From: Channa striata
Lineage: Eukaryota > Chordata > Actinopteri > Anabantiformes > Channidae
DNA: 64,000 nt
Direction of reading: 5' to 3'
Assembly: GCA_033026295.1 (NCBI GenBank)
Contig: CM065184.1
Coordinates: 12,713,501 to 12,777,500, forward strand
How positions within the stretch are numbered: position 1 is the first letter of the stretch; every line of letters begins with the position of its first letter. Positions 23,256 to 37,280 of this stretch are shown piece after piece. The translations under genes were made by a program, and so were the position numbers. The notes below the pieces were generated by a model. It made no database searches. It was not told the DNA's origin and saw only the letters and a program-made list of their open reading frames with translations.

Positions 23256-26200
23256 CTCAAGACAAACCGGCAATAGTCTTCCAGGTTATGAGAGCAGCGC
23301 AGGTCCTGAGTATTCCACGCATGTGGCCCCGACCAAAGCACATCACTCCGAGGCTGGAAACTCCGAAACATCTGTACACAATTAGGAAGCCACTACAATT
23401 GTATTGGAAGTTACAATAAGTTTGTACTATTTTTCGACATGGAGTGAAGCTTGATGTTAAAAACCAGAAAAACACACCTGAGCAGAATGAACGAATGTCT
23501 AGAAGAAAAAAGGGAGGGTCCTGAATTAATATAAGATAGAATGTCAACAAGTGAGAAATCATAAAGCCAGGATCTGGGAGTGGTATCCTTGACTCAGGTT
23601 GAACAGGACATGTCACATGGACCTCAGCTACAAGCCATGACCTGAAAACACCATCTCACTCCACAGAGTCTGCCTGGTAACTGACAACCGTCTTATCTAA
23701 CAGCATTCAAAAGGAAAGGGAAGACTCATCAGGCGCGGTCTGATGGAGGCTGCCCTGTGAGGAGCGTAAAAACTCGAGATCACCGCTGGTAAAAACAACA
23801 ATCCTCATTAGCACGGAAACATTGAAAGAAATATCTTGAGCAGTAATTTTTCTTACGGCTCAAATGTTTTCAGCAGCCATGAGAACAACAGGAGGGAAGC
23901 TACTGTTAATCCGTGTGAGATCAGGCCTGTGCAGGTGCCAGTGGATGAAAACCCTGGGAAACGTTGGAGAATAGCTGGATGAATTCTATGACCTCAGCCT
24001 GTAATTACACAAACTAATGTCATAGTTAATTACTGTATGTACATCAGCTTTGGACGAACTGCTGATATATGTGACATATACTAACAGTTTGCATGATAGA
24101 AGATAAACACATTCAAAACATTTGTTTGGTGTTTTTTTATTAATTATTTACCGCATCTGATGTCTTTATGGTCACTTTCACGCCACCTACTACAGCAATC
24201 AGAAAACCCCCAGTCCATTTATAATTATATAAAGCAAAAAACACGTGGCAGATTATCTTTTTATTGGAATTGTGAAGCCTCTATTGAACAATGACATCCA
24301 TGACAGGAAAGCAAAACCAGTTTATCGTTGTCGCAGGTACTGTGCAATATTTCCCAGAAGATGTCATGTAAGACATGGAAACAATCTGATGTGGATCTGG
24401 TCATGCCTCCAACATATGGGACATGTCACATACATTTTTTTTTGCTCAGCCATATGGGCTGTTAAAAGAGAGGATATTCAGAGATGATGGCAGAAGCTAT
24501 TTTTAACTCCTAATGGTTTTCCTTGCTGGACAGACCTGACTAGTTCCTGGAATGGAACTGTTTTGTTGTCCCAAATGCATCAAGAGAGAAAAAGAACAAA
24601 GCCTGAACATATAAAAAAAAAAGAAACGCCGTCTGTAGTATTCATCATCTATCTTTGCAAGAAGACACACACACACACACACACACCACTGGGAAAATGA
24701 AAGTTCACGTCTTTCAACACGCTCTTCCAAACAGACAGACAGAGGAGGTGGGCTGTCAGTCACAGCTCGACGATGAGTCAGTTTGGGTGCGTGCTCTCCA
24801 TGTGACCCGCTGCTGCAATAAGCTGAGGATCCGTCCCCTTTCTGTCCTTCTTGAATTACATCCATATCACAATTGAACTGTCAGGAACCCCAGAGCTGAG
24901 GGCGCCACTGGAAGCAGTCGGTCACAGTGTGAAGTTTGGCACTGCCGCTGCTCCCGGGGTAAGAAATACCCGCTGATGAAGGCTTGAACAGTTTAATGGG
25001 AGTTTGAAGTGATTGAAATTGACCTGTAGAGGTGGAAATTAAAACTTGCTTTGCTGATTAAAATTTTGTTCAGTTCAAAGTCTCTCAGTCAGTGATGACA
25101 CGGAGTCACATCACCTCAAATGCACTTTACGTACTGCAAATCAGTGCAGGAGAAATATCATAAAGAATCCTAAAGAACATTAAAGTCTCAGTCCTGTTGC
25201 CTTCAGTTCAGTAGTATGTAAATTAATATTAACATTAACAACACTAATTAAATAAATGTTAGCCATTCATGTTCAAGAATTGATTGTATATGTACCAAAA
25301 TACCAAAACCTCTATTGGTCTCTGACTGATAGTCAAGCAAGAAAAAACTGAATTGAAACTCTATGTAAAGTGAACAGTTTGTGGGTTTTTATGTTTCCAT
25401 GTCTTCACATTATAGTTTTAGATATGGACTGTGTATTTATGACAGGCTTGCTCTGTAGGCCTTGCTCTCAGAGTTAAAATAATATCCCCAAAAATTAAAA
25501 CAAAACTAAATAATACACCCTTGAGTGTCTTAAATTTCATTAATGCAATCCCTGCTTATGCAACCTCGAGTGAAAGCAAATCATGTGAATGCAACTTAAA
25601 ATACAACAAAATAGTTATTATAGCAACTTTAACAAGGAAGTAAACTTAAAAGTGAGAACAAAGTAGACCAAAGAAGTCAAGTCAGCTCTAGTTATTAAGA
25701 ACTATAAAAACAGCAAAGACTGACCAAAATGCTTCACAATTAAAATAAACATATCAAATATAGCAAACTAGTACAATCATGTGCTAAAAATACACTGTAT
25801 ATAAATAATAATGAAACATATAAAAGATTTATAGGAATAGTCATTGGCTTACCTGCACCAAAATGCACACTGGATAATAATAATACTAATACATTAATTC
25901 AGCAAAATTATTAGAACCCAGTCACTTCCCTAGAATCTAGTTCCTTCCTGAATCTGCAGGCCAGTAAACGCATTGGGTTGTGTGTGTTCCGTGGCAGACA
26001 CGCAATCAAATGTAATACAATATAATAATTCAGCCGCATTGAATTTTGTGTTGACTTTAAAGGAACCGCTTGTAACATTACCTGTGTTGAGATATTTAAA
26101 TTGTTTTTGTACATTTGAAAATCCATTCCACTTAATTTGTAGTTGGGGGTTGAATAATTTAACCGTAACTGTATATATATATGCTCACCTGAATACTTGT

Positions 26201-29200
26201 TACAACTAGAGTTGGGTCCAAAAGTTTGCACACCTTTATTCTGAAATGGCCAAAACAAGAAAAACAAAGCTTTTTTTATCAATAAAATAATTCACGCACA
26301 TTCAGCTAGTACAAATGTTCCTTCATCAGAAATCATTTAACTTTGAGGTTTTTTAAACTATGCTTCAAACACAAGCAATGAGATAAAGAAAACCCTAACA
26401 CAACATCAGAAACATTTTTATCTGATGCAAAACAACCCTAGTGGGGATTCGGTTTTTCCCATGAAGATATTGTGTCTCTGTCACAGTGAGCCCGGGTTAA
26501 ATCACACCAGTGGACTGTCCTGTGTGTTTTAAGTCTATAACTGTGGATTTCTAATACCTCTGGTAAAGACTGTTTTGCTTACTGCATATTGTGATTTTAG
26601 TGTTGCAGTAACATTAATGACTGGCAAACAAGTTTTTTTCGCACTCTACTACAGTACATTAAAACCATTTTTTATGTCACCAATAAGCTACTAATAACCT
26701 GGAAAAGGTTGACAATTGTTGACCAAAGCACAGCAGCTCGCCAAAACGTGATCTGTGCCAACTCCACCACAACTTAGAAACTCCAGGAACTTCATTCTCA
26801 CAATCTGAAATATGAAGATTTTCCCTAGATGTCTAAAAATCTCTTAAATGTTAAAACTTTGCTCTGAAGTAAGCATATTTTCTGCGAATTATCGTCCAAA
26901 ACACAGACATGGCCTGAACGTACCTCTGCATTGTGGGTGCTTCAAGTTAGGAACTGTCTGCAAATAATAAATTCAATTCAGGGTCCATTTTATTTTGATG
27001 TAATAAGTATGGAATAACATTCCTGCCTGTATTTATGTTACTATGAATTTATCAGGTTGTTTGTTAATCTTTCAGTTATACTAATATGACATAAGATCCA
27101 GTTAACTTTGTACTTTTATATTTTGCTTACATTTCAAAGCTCGTACTTTTTAACTTTTACTTACAATAAGTAAAGAAGTTTAATCAGTGCTTTGTCTTGT
27201 TTTACCCAAGTAACTGTAATTCTATTTTAGCAATTAATATATGTATATTTGCCACGTCTGAAGTAATGGAAAAACTATAATAGCATGTACAATTCATATT
27301 CCAACTCATATGCAATTGAAAATAATTTTGAAGCACAGCCACTTACATTTACAAGAAAAGAACAAAAAGGTAAAGACATTTTACAATTATTAATTATAGT
27401 ACAGTTGAAGTCAGATCAATTATTCTCTGTGTTTTTGTCGTTTGCTTAGTTTATTTCTTTATTTAAATACGATTTGTTAGCGGACAGGAGCTCGGTTATG
27501 TAAGGCCTCTGAAAGCTCAGAGCCACAAACCCACAGAAAGATGTCAGGCATCAGTCGGGCCCACACTGGTTAGGAGGTCAGTGATGTCAACACCTCTTTC
27601 CACATACTGTATTTAAGGGTCTTTAAAATGTGGAGAAAAGCACAATAATATCTTTAAGGGAAGGTGTTCTCCTCTGCTGTTGGATCTTCGGGGAGGCCAC
27701 ACACTATCTCATTTAGAACGAGACGTCCAAAACTAGCACAAGTTTTAAATGAATAATCTGCATAACATTGCTCAGGGACGCACCGAGGCGAGTGCTATGC
27801 GAAAGGTTAAGTGCATTTGCGTATATTCCTCTTGACAGTACTGTTATCAGAGCGTGTGCATTTTGTCCGGAATGTTTATGCTGCATAAGGCTGTTAGATG
27901 TTGACCTTTGTATTATCAGGGTGGAAATGTTCTGGTAGCACCACTTGACTGGATGACACTGTGGCTGCCGAACAGCTGAGGGCTTTGTGTACGCGAAATA
28001 AGACTCTCCCTAAGGTTGTTTGTTGATCGTTGGTGGACACGTCTTCACTCGTACAATATCTCAATAGAGAAATAGGATGTTGACCCCGTAGAAGCCAGAT
28101 TTGGTATCAGTTTAAGATTTATTGTTGATTTGTGGATGTAAATGTTTCTCATAGTTGGCAGGTGTGTTTTCTCGCTGTCGTTTTTTACTCCGTGGATCAT
28201 GCAGCTGCCACACAGTTTCTCATACAGTCGTATTGAAGATGACAAGCTGATAATAAACTCCCGCGGCCGACCTACTGCTTGGCAGCCAGTTAATGATAGT
28301 GGGAAAACCCTAAGGAGCCCAAATCTCTCCATGCAGAAAGTAGCAGAAAAGCTCAAAAACCATGTTTAAATAATGGTTAAAATAAAACCACAAAACAATG
28401 CAGACTTTTTCCTTCACGTGTGACAAATGAATCTGGGCAGGGATGGTGCAACAGCTGATAAATGCAGACTTAACAGTTGCCCTTGAATAAACTCCCTGAT
28501 GTGTTAACAGTATATGATTAATGCATCCAGAAGTCACCGTGTAGCATTGATTGTAATCCAGTAGGTGAAAAATAAGTTTCTTTCCCCGTGTGCTTCAAAA
28601 GCATTCTATCTAATGGCTGCTGGCTGTGATAAAGTAAACATCACACGCGATTCTTTGGCCGACTTTCAAAAACATATACATATTGTAGCTTCTCCAGTGT
28701 AAGCAGAAAATAACACACAAGAAATGCAAACGTTTCTTTTTGTTGTGGCACTTTATTACCACGGTTAACAGTATGTTTCATTTTATTGCAGCAAGTTTCC
28801 CATCATGTGCATTTGCCTCTCAACTTCCTCTCTCCTTACACCGCACACATGTCACTCTTCTGTGTTTCGCTTCACACTTTCCACGGTCTGGGGATGTAGC
28901 ATCTGTCTTTCATTCCGTCCGCGCAATTTTTCACAGCACTTATTAAACAGTAGTACTTCACAAAAAAGAGACATAACGTGAAGAAAAACCCGATAGCATC
29001 TGTTGATCTTCAAGCAGTGCTTCCCTCCTGAGTAATTCCTGCAGGACACAAACCCGCTCCTGCTCCGTCTAAAGTTAAACTGAATGTACACTTTTAAAGC
29101 AAACAACGCTTCCTATGCAATTAATAAAGGAAAAGGGTTTTGACCAGTAGGTATCATATAATGGGCAAGCTGTTTCTTGGTTTCTCTTTTGATGAACAAC

Positions 29201-32200
29201 AGCCCTGAGCTGTTGGATGATGAAAGCTTGTTGTCTGAGATCACTGTTTTGCCTGTCAGCATCGGTCCCCGAAGCCAGATCTGACAACTTTGACATGATA
29301 CCTCCTAGAAATGCACTGGGCCAGGCAGTGTAGTCTGTCTTCCGAGCATCGGGCCCGCGACGCTGCCATACAGGTAGCATTAATCAGCACTAATGACCAT
29401 GAAGCCAGAAAACACACAAGATGTATTGGGAGACTTGGAGGACAATAGAAATTCCAGGTTACAAAGAGAGAAATTCTCAAAGCCACAGCAGCTTTTTTAG
29501 CGTTAGTTTAAACAGCAAACAATCAGAAACAGTAAATATTTCAATGTACATCTGTTTTGACTGGATGTTTGATCAGTGACAGATGAGTATTCCGAGCATG
29601 ATTCTCATCTGAGAATCAATGACCACAAATTCATGCATGGAAGACGTGGAAGTTGATTCTTGCAGCTCATGCTGTCCAAAGCTTTCGCATGAATTTATTC
29701 ATACGTTCTGTGCTGACAGCCGGCTGTACATAATAATTTGGCTCATGCGAGTGGTGGAAGCATATTGTCTGAGGAATAGATTGCTGTCTGAGATTCCTCA
29801 GCTGTCTTCCTGTTTTAATTCCCAGACAAATGAGACGTACGCGAGTTTTGACAGATTGTCTGTCATTCAGTGTGTGATAGCTCTCGCTTTGTATGCCTGT
29901 GTGTATGTTTGTCCGGGTGCGTTTGTTTCCGGATATTTTGGGACCGTGTTGTCATTTGACAATGCAGTGCTGAAGAATATTCCCTGCGAAGTGTGAATGT
30001 CAACCAGCAAATTGACTGCTCGCATTTAGAAAAATCACCTTGAACAAGACATGAGTCCGTTTTAACAAGACATGGGCCGCGCACATTTATCCTCTCTGTT
30101 TATCATTCTGGCCCAGGGTGAACTGAAGCCTTCATGCAAATGCTTACTTTATTGCAAAAGAACTCTCACAGTACCTTCCTGCAAATGTACATAAAGATTG
30201 CGAGAGTCAACAGGCTGGCTACAGCAGAGCTTCTCTTTTTACATATTTACATTTGTCATTACCTCACATGACTGATGTTAAATGGAAGCAAATGACGCAG
30301 TGAAATGCAAAAGAATGATGGCTCCCTTCAGGCCATGAATAACTGAGAGCCCTTCACAGTCAGTGAATCTCTCTAAAGGGTTCTCCCATGTACTGTAGAA
30401 AACATGGCCGCTATTTAAATGCGCTCGTGTGGATGTGCGCACATGCACACCGATGCGTGTATGACTGTTTTGTTAGTCCAGCTCTTGCAAATTGATTTCA
30501 CTGGGTTCAGACCCTGGCTTCTGCACCAGCCTTCCTCCCGTACCAATTACGGCCCACAAAGTTGGCTGCTGCTCTCTGACATGTGGGCTGCAGATGGCCA
30601 TCCTGTGTAACACTGCCAGGACAGGGGCAACTGTTCCTCGTGCAAAAACAATTGTCACGATTTGCAAGATGACACTTTCATTCTAATGAGCCGCCACAAT
30701 CTCCATATCGTCGGAGGACGTGCATACAAAACGGAAAAACTTAAACATTAACGTGAGCCATTTCACAGTTTCTCAAGGAAATGAACTCAATCAATTTTAC
30801 ATATTGCATGGGAGAGAAATACTCCACCCACAGTGGATCATCATGTCAGAATGCATTAACCGCAGGGAACACTTTGCAGTCATGCACTTTGTGTTGCTCT
30901 CGCTCTCTCTCTCTCTCACTCAATCACCATTGTAGTGCTGCAAGTGTAATGTAATTGCTGAGCATATGGACAGATGGTCTCTTTGCTGCATGTTTATCAT
31001 GTCACACTGCACATTCCCGCCATGTTTTAATTTGTCAAATCTCCGTCGGTGTGCCCTACTGTACAGTTTGAGATTTAATCATAATTACCAAACTCCCATC
31101 ATAGCCACAACATATGAGTGTCTTAATGCAGAACGTTCTAAAGGCGAGAGGGCAAGAGCAATTAGCGGGAGGCTACTCTGAGCATCAAAGTGACATCCAG
31201 CCCGGCAACTCCCATCGATTTCAGGTGAAGCCACAACATGTTGCCATCTATTTTGCATGACTAAAAATAGAGAGACATGATTTTGACATAGATTAGATAG
31301 AATTTGAATTGTGACAGGAGGAGTGTAGAAAGGGTGCAAACGCGCTGTTTATCTTCAGACCCAAAGAAATACATTTATTAATTGCAAATGTCGCATTTCA
31401 GATGTTTTAAAACTAATTTACTTTAGTCTAGTAACTGTTACAGAGAATATTCCAAGCTGCTTAATTTCTCTATCACCTGCTGCCGGTGGTGTAAAATCAT
31501 TTCTGACTAAACAGAATTACAACAAGTTGTGCACTGTAACATTTTTGATCACCATAATAACACCGGGATAATGTACTGTATAATATGACAGATTCATTGG
31601 CTTGGTGGTTTATTTGCAGGTTCATCAGTCAAATCAGTTTCCAGTAGATTACTCCTTCTCAGCAGGAGCAAGGTCTTATTAAGGCCGACAAACTGATTAT
31701 CAGCTCTCCTGCCTCCCTTATACCGTCATTGTAATTACTTCTGCCACTGAGGTTATGTTCCTGATCTCATTTGTCTGTCATTTCACTAGTTAGAAAGAGA
31801 TTTCAAATATTTGATTAAAGTTCTGCCCGTGACCTACAGAAATACAAGTGATTCGTTTTTTTTACTTTAATTAGTTGACAGTCCAAAGCACAGCCACCTT
31901 GGCCATTTTCTATCTTTCTCTTGCAGATTTGAGCAGCCTCGGTGGGGGAAATGACTTGCTTTTTTACATTTAAAATATTTTCAATATTATAAAAATGTCA
32001 CAAATGAGCAAAGCATCCACAGTGAACCTCGACCAGTTCGTGTATTTCTCATGTCACGACAGTCTGGACGAACATACGACACAGGTTGTTTCCATGTGTG
32101 TAACTCCAGCAGTTACTGCTGCTGTCTATGAGAAAGCTGAAGTTTATGATGCATTAATACATGCTGCATAAGGCAAAGGAGAAGAACAGATGGTGCAAAA

Positions 32201-34657
32201 AATTGTTCTCATGAAAAATACATTACAATCCAAACCAGCTCAAAAAACAACAAACAAAAACTGTTGGCAGCAGTGAAGTATCACTCTATTACTGCAATGC
32301 TGTAAAAAATATCGTACGGGTAAATTTTTTTAAGATTCGCCATCAGCTCGGCGAAGCGTTGATAGCAAACCAAAGGCGTTTTATTTGCACAGGCTTCCCT
32401 CAGCCATGCTGTGGGCATGAGTGTCACAGGTGAGCAGCCTCCATCAAGCCAATCGAAGCACGCCCACATGCCCTGTGATTTTTAGCTGGGATGACAGCCA
32501 ATCCTGTCAGCCGCTCACGACGCCTCAGCTCGCTGCAGATATGACAAAGTGTGTGTAAAGTGTCTAATGTGCTCCGTTAAAGTAATTACTGCAGCGCGAG
32601 TTAATGAGCTGCTGTTTGAACTGAAGGGAAGCGAATTGAACACGGATGGAGTGAGCTGCTTACACGAGATGCGGAAACCTTAAAGCAACAAGTGCTTTAA
32701 CCTCCATGTTTGTTTCGCTCGGCGAAATCATCTCTGCCAGGGTTGTCAGGTCAGTGACACTTCACGTCAAGCTGTGTCTCCTCCCTGCCTGTCAGTCAAA
32801 AGAAAAAAAAGGAAGCTTCTTTGTGCTCTGCTCTGCGCCGGGCCTGCTGTTTTGTCAACGGTGCTGTGTGATGGAGAGCAAATGAATGACATTTACACCA
32901 AGTTTAATATTAAAGGTGGAAAAGAGAAGCAATGTAAAAAAATAAAAAAAAAATAGCCTGCTAAGCATATCTTTCTTAAAGCAGGTATGAAGGTATTCAT
33001 CTTGTAAACCATTCTCAGATGCCATAGATTCACTGCAGGAGAAAGAATGTGATTATTCTCTTCCGCAGCAGCTGGCACCATTTTGAAAAAGGTGCTTCGG
33101 TGCACTTCAATTTAAATGATATCAGCTTTAAGATACCTTCTTAAAAATGTTCCATCCAGCTGCAGATTTGTCACTTTTTTGTTACCTTCACCTTCTTGAT
33201 TAAAAACTATTGCACATATCCTGTATCTGAGGTGGTTGGATTTGTGAAGAGTCCAGACGCTATGACTTAAAAGTTTTCTAACTGAACTAGTTTCGTATTT
33301 TCTCGTACAAAGTGGGCTACCTTTAGCTTTGTCGGGCTAAGCAACAGCAATCGTTTCATTTATTTAATATGTTCAAGGATGCAGAAGTGTTTTTAATAGA
33401 ATGAGTTTTCCAGTATTTGTTAGTGCATATTACTATAATTTACAGTAGTGTCACATTTTTATTCATTTTTGCACAATTGGAGCTTCTGTTTCTCAGAGTC
33501 ATCCACTTTGCACATGTAGACAACGGACACACAAAGATTTAAATAAGCAGATTTTGCCAATCTTTACACGTCATTAGTTGTCGAGCAACATTTTTCAGTT
33601 GTTTGCTTCATGGATATCAGACAAAAAGCATTACTTTTGTAGCTGTACTCCTAAACTTAATACAAAGCATAATTTAACGCTTCGAGTTTATTTCCCTGAT
33701 TTGTACATTCATAAAAATCGGAATCGGCATTGGGTGCTCTGAGCTCTTTCAACGCAGCAGAACAATACCGTGCCTCAGTGCCTCCTGTGCAGACACAGAT
33801 GGAGCACAGAAGCTGCTGCTGGTGCCGTGGTGTAAAGACAAAGTCTAACAGAGAGGAAACAAAAGCAATCTTTTGTGTAAGTGGGTGTTGATCACCTTCA
33901 TGCACACATGTGTACAATTACACAACAAAGCACACGGGCCCCCGAGGGCCGATGACAAATGGCGGTGAAGGGATTTGGGGGAACAGGCAGCAAAAACACA
34001 GGTGCTCTAATCAATATTATGATTGAGGAAACGGAGAACCTTGCAGAATGCTGATTTCAGGAGAGCAACTGCTTCTCCGTAGGAATCCCAACTGACACTC
34101 ATTATCTCCTGGGCTAAAGTAATCAATCCATCCACAGATGGTTTTTCAATTGGTACAGGATTCCTGCAAGATGTCATGCAGCAAGACGACAAAGGCAACG
34201 TGCTCTTTATGACTACTGGTAAACACGAAGTAAAGTTAAGCCAGAGGAAGCGTCCAGGAAATAACGGTGGTTAAGAATTTCATAATTGTTGCTTGATGAA
34301 AGTAACTTTGTTCCACCCAGAGGAATCAGCTGCTTTGAGAAACAGCAGACTGAAGCAACCTGCTGCGACTTCATCTTTTCGTTAATATGTATCGCATTGT
34401 TTTCACTTATTTGTTTTAAGTCAGTGTTATTTTATCAAAAAGGAAAGGAAATTAGTTTTTATTGCTAATCTTTATTTACGAATCTGTTTTGATGTCTAAT
34501 CACTGTTGGGTGGCTCTTTTCTGACACAATCCCTGTTTTCTTGTGGACTACTGTGCTCGAATGAATATGAATCCTCTGACCCTTGACCTTTTTTTAATTA
34601 CTGGAGTAAAATAAAATAAAGAAAAATATTGTTTCAAATCTGGCCGTCATTGTAAGA
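23256..34657. other. Gene-poor interval between IDO and C10orf90, part 1
   Basis: No exon or gene was recognised in about 11 kb. It contains a CA microsatellite (24664-24687), short fragments resembling Tc1-type transposon ends (near 26214-26240 and 27410-27425), a CT run near 30900, and blocks of unusually mixed composition such as 29240-29420, 31000-31260 and 32280-32640 that could be conserved regulatory DNA. DOCK1 exons, expected here on the minus strand from human gene order, were not recognised. Confidence 0.4.
24664..24687. repeat. CA/TG microsatellite
   Basis: An uninterrupted (AC)n run of about 12 units. Confidence 0.9.
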
Positions 34658-34659
34658 TA

Positions 34660-35290
34660 CACTATATTGCCAAAAGTATTCGCTCACTCATCCAAATAAT
34701 CGGAATCAGGTGTTCCAATCACTTCCATGGCCACAGGTGTATAAAATCATTTAGGCAGACGGACTGTTTTTACGAACATTTGTGTGAGAGTGGGTCGTTC
34801 TCAGGAGCTCAGGAAATTCCAGCGTGGAACTGTGATAGGATGCCACCTGTACAACAAATCCAGTCGTGAAATGTCCTCGCTAAATATTCCACAGTCAAGT
34901 GAGCATCCAAGCCATACATCACCGAGTGCAATGCAAAGCGCTGGATGCTGTGGTGTGAAGCACTGGACTCTGGAGCAGTGGAGACGCGTTCTCGACGAAT
35001 CACGCTTCTCCATCTGGCAATCTGATGGACGAGTCTGAGTCTGACGATTGCCAGCAGAACGGTATTTGTCTGACTGCATTGTGCCAAGTGTCAAGTTTGG
35101 TGGAGGGGGATGATGGTGTGGGGTTGTATTTCAGGAGCGAGTTCCAGTGAAAGGAACTCTGGATGCTTCGGCATACCAACACATTTTGGACAAGTCCATG
35201 CTCCCAACATTCCTAATCCATGCTGGATTAGGAATGGAATGTCACTTAAGTTTATAGGAGTCAGGGCAGCTGAGCGAATTTTATCCATAA
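34660..35290 (+). mobile_element. Tc1-like DNA transposon, internally deleted and truncated
   Basis: The left end begins after a TA (34658-34659) with CACTATATTGCCAAAAGTAT, the terminal sequence of a Tc1-type family common in fish. Downstream, broken transposase pieces are visible: an N-terminal DNA-binding part (GTVIGCHLYNKSSRE), then after a deletion HWTLEQWRRVL-DESRFSIWQSDGRV, containing the second-Asp region, and VKFGGGGMMVWGCISG. The frame is interrupted, and the matching right terminal inverted repeat (which should read GTAT...ATAGTG) is not found within the next few hundred bases. The element is dead. Confidence 0.85.
35208..35236. repeat. Perfect 13-bp hairpin, 3-nt loop
   Basis: CATTCCTAATCCA (35208-35220) and TGGATTAGGAATG (35224-35236) are exact reverse complements around TGC, inside the degraded Tc1-like element. 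Confidence 0.9.
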
Positions 35291-35770
35291 TAAATGATAA
35301 CTAAATGATAATCTATCATTTAAAGTTGAGAATGGTAGCATCTGTACAGTAGCACTGATTTAATACTGAGGTTTTAAAAATGTTGCAGATTTAGCAGGAG
35401 TCACTTATATATTACATAGGCTTCCTCTGCTACACATCCGTCTTGTGATGTACAGTAAGAGCGTTAATTTCCCGAGTCATTAAACTTAACTTATCTGATT
35501 TGACACAGATACGAAATAAAATTGATGAAAAAGAAATTAAGCTATCTGATAAAGCATATTTCTCTTTTATTGATGAACCTTTTTCGAGCCCACAATTGAA
35601 AAGGACAATTAGAGGAAGATTTCTTTCTGATCACCAACAGAAAATCATTTAACAATAGTGGCAGTCGTCATAGATTCACATCTCTTATTTAACACGTTTT
35701 TGCAGGTTATAATGTAACCGATCACGTGTTTCACTATGGCTCATACTTTTTGTTGCAGTTTCCAAAAAAA

Positions 35771-35953
35771 GCACAGACCAGACTTTACACCAGATACTTG
35801 AAGAAGCGAAAGTAAAGTACTTCCCCGCTCTCCTCCTGACCTAAGGGGTGATGACCAGATGACCAGCACAGGCCAGACTTTACACCAGATACTGTAAGAA
35901 GTGAAACTACGGTACTTCCTCAGTCTCCTCCTGCCCTAAGGGGTGATGACCAG
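35771..35953. repeat. Two-copy tandem duplication, 95-bp period
   Basis: Copy 1 (35771-35858) and copy 2 (35866-35953) are each 88 bp and share GACTTTACACCAGATACT, CTCTCCTCCTG/TCTCCTCCTG and CTAAGGGGTGATGACCAG, with a handful of substitutions. A short extra ATGACCAG unit lies between them. The divergence shows the duplication is not recent. Confidence 0.9.
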
Positions 35954-37192
35954 TGTTCGTTCAGAAGCACACACACCGTATCGTTATTCGAAACAGTCAA
36001 AAAGTTGATTTATAAAATATTAAGTTGCTCAAAAATAAGGTTTATGGTGACCAGCTTCCTTTGAGGGGATTCTCATCTCGAGATGACAGCATAATTACCA
36101 AGCCCATCAAAAACCGCTGGTTTTCATAGCACAGTGTGACATCCATACATTTAAGACCATTCAAATGCCACTTTTTTCAAATAACTTATCAAACGCTGTC
36201 GTATTAATGTAAAAAAGTCTGAGAACGACCACAATGGATTTACAGGGAACATTTCTAAGGAAATTAAAAGTGAAGGTTCAAACACTTTATTCGCCGTCTA
36301 CAGTGATTCAAGCCGCATTAGCAGCCATCCATTCATGTGATGTGTAAAAACATATTTTTCAAATACTAAAATAAATACACAAATGTTTAGCCGTTTGAAG
36401 GTTATGGATGCATATGCAAATATGGACGCTAGAAACATTTTTGCTCTAGCCTTTCTCATGATGTTTTGTCACTCAGCTGTTTCTGCATCCATTCTGCATG
36501 ATTGCAAAAGTGATTGTGAAATCAAGTTAATCAAAATCCAGCTGCTTCCTCTACGCATGTCATCAGATGAGCAAGTGTCAAGCCTCCTCATCGTTTCTGT
36601 TATTTTGGCACAGACTTCTGCTACATAATGATGTACAGTTATAGTCACATTTTATTTATTTCAATTCAAACATTTCATTCTGCATTAATAAGCATGAACT
36701 CTGGATTAACTATGTATAATGTAGACGTTCCTCCCTGTCTCCAAAAGCATTTCCCCAGTTCTCATACCACAAGTCAGCGAAGAAACTATCTTTATTGTTA
36801 TATATATGCTAAAACCATTGAGAAAGGAACTGGCAGTTTCATTATTATATAAGCAGACACGTGAACTTCAAAGTTGCACATTAGGCTTTTGCCTTTTCAA
36901 TTTAAGGAAGTCTTCCTTATATAATGAAGCCTAAAGAACGTCCAGTAAAACAAGCTGGGCCAACAGTGCTGTACTAATTATATTGTCACAATTAATTCCA
37001 ACAAATTCAAATACAAAATTGGGGCTTACACATAACATTTGACTGTTTTCATATTCATAAAAGACATTTTACCTGTGATAAAGTTTGGATAAAGTCCAAC
37101 TTGTTTAATTCTCATAAAAAGCATTTTTTAAACTCATTGTCGCAGGTACAATAAATTCTTAAAAGTGTAAATATTTCTGAGACAGACTGGTG

Positions 37193-37280
37193 ACCAGGTT
37201 TTACTCTGCTGTCACAGGCTCCAGCATCTCGTCACCCTGAACAGAAAAAGCAGTTACAAGTATTGAACGGATGGATGGTA
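37193..37280 (+). repeat. Fragment of the ATGGATGG dispersed repeat
   Basis: GACTGGTGACC, CAGGCTCCAGCA, CACCCTGAACAG and the terminal CGGATGGATGG follow the same order as the repeats at 9781 and 58715. Confidence 0.6.
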
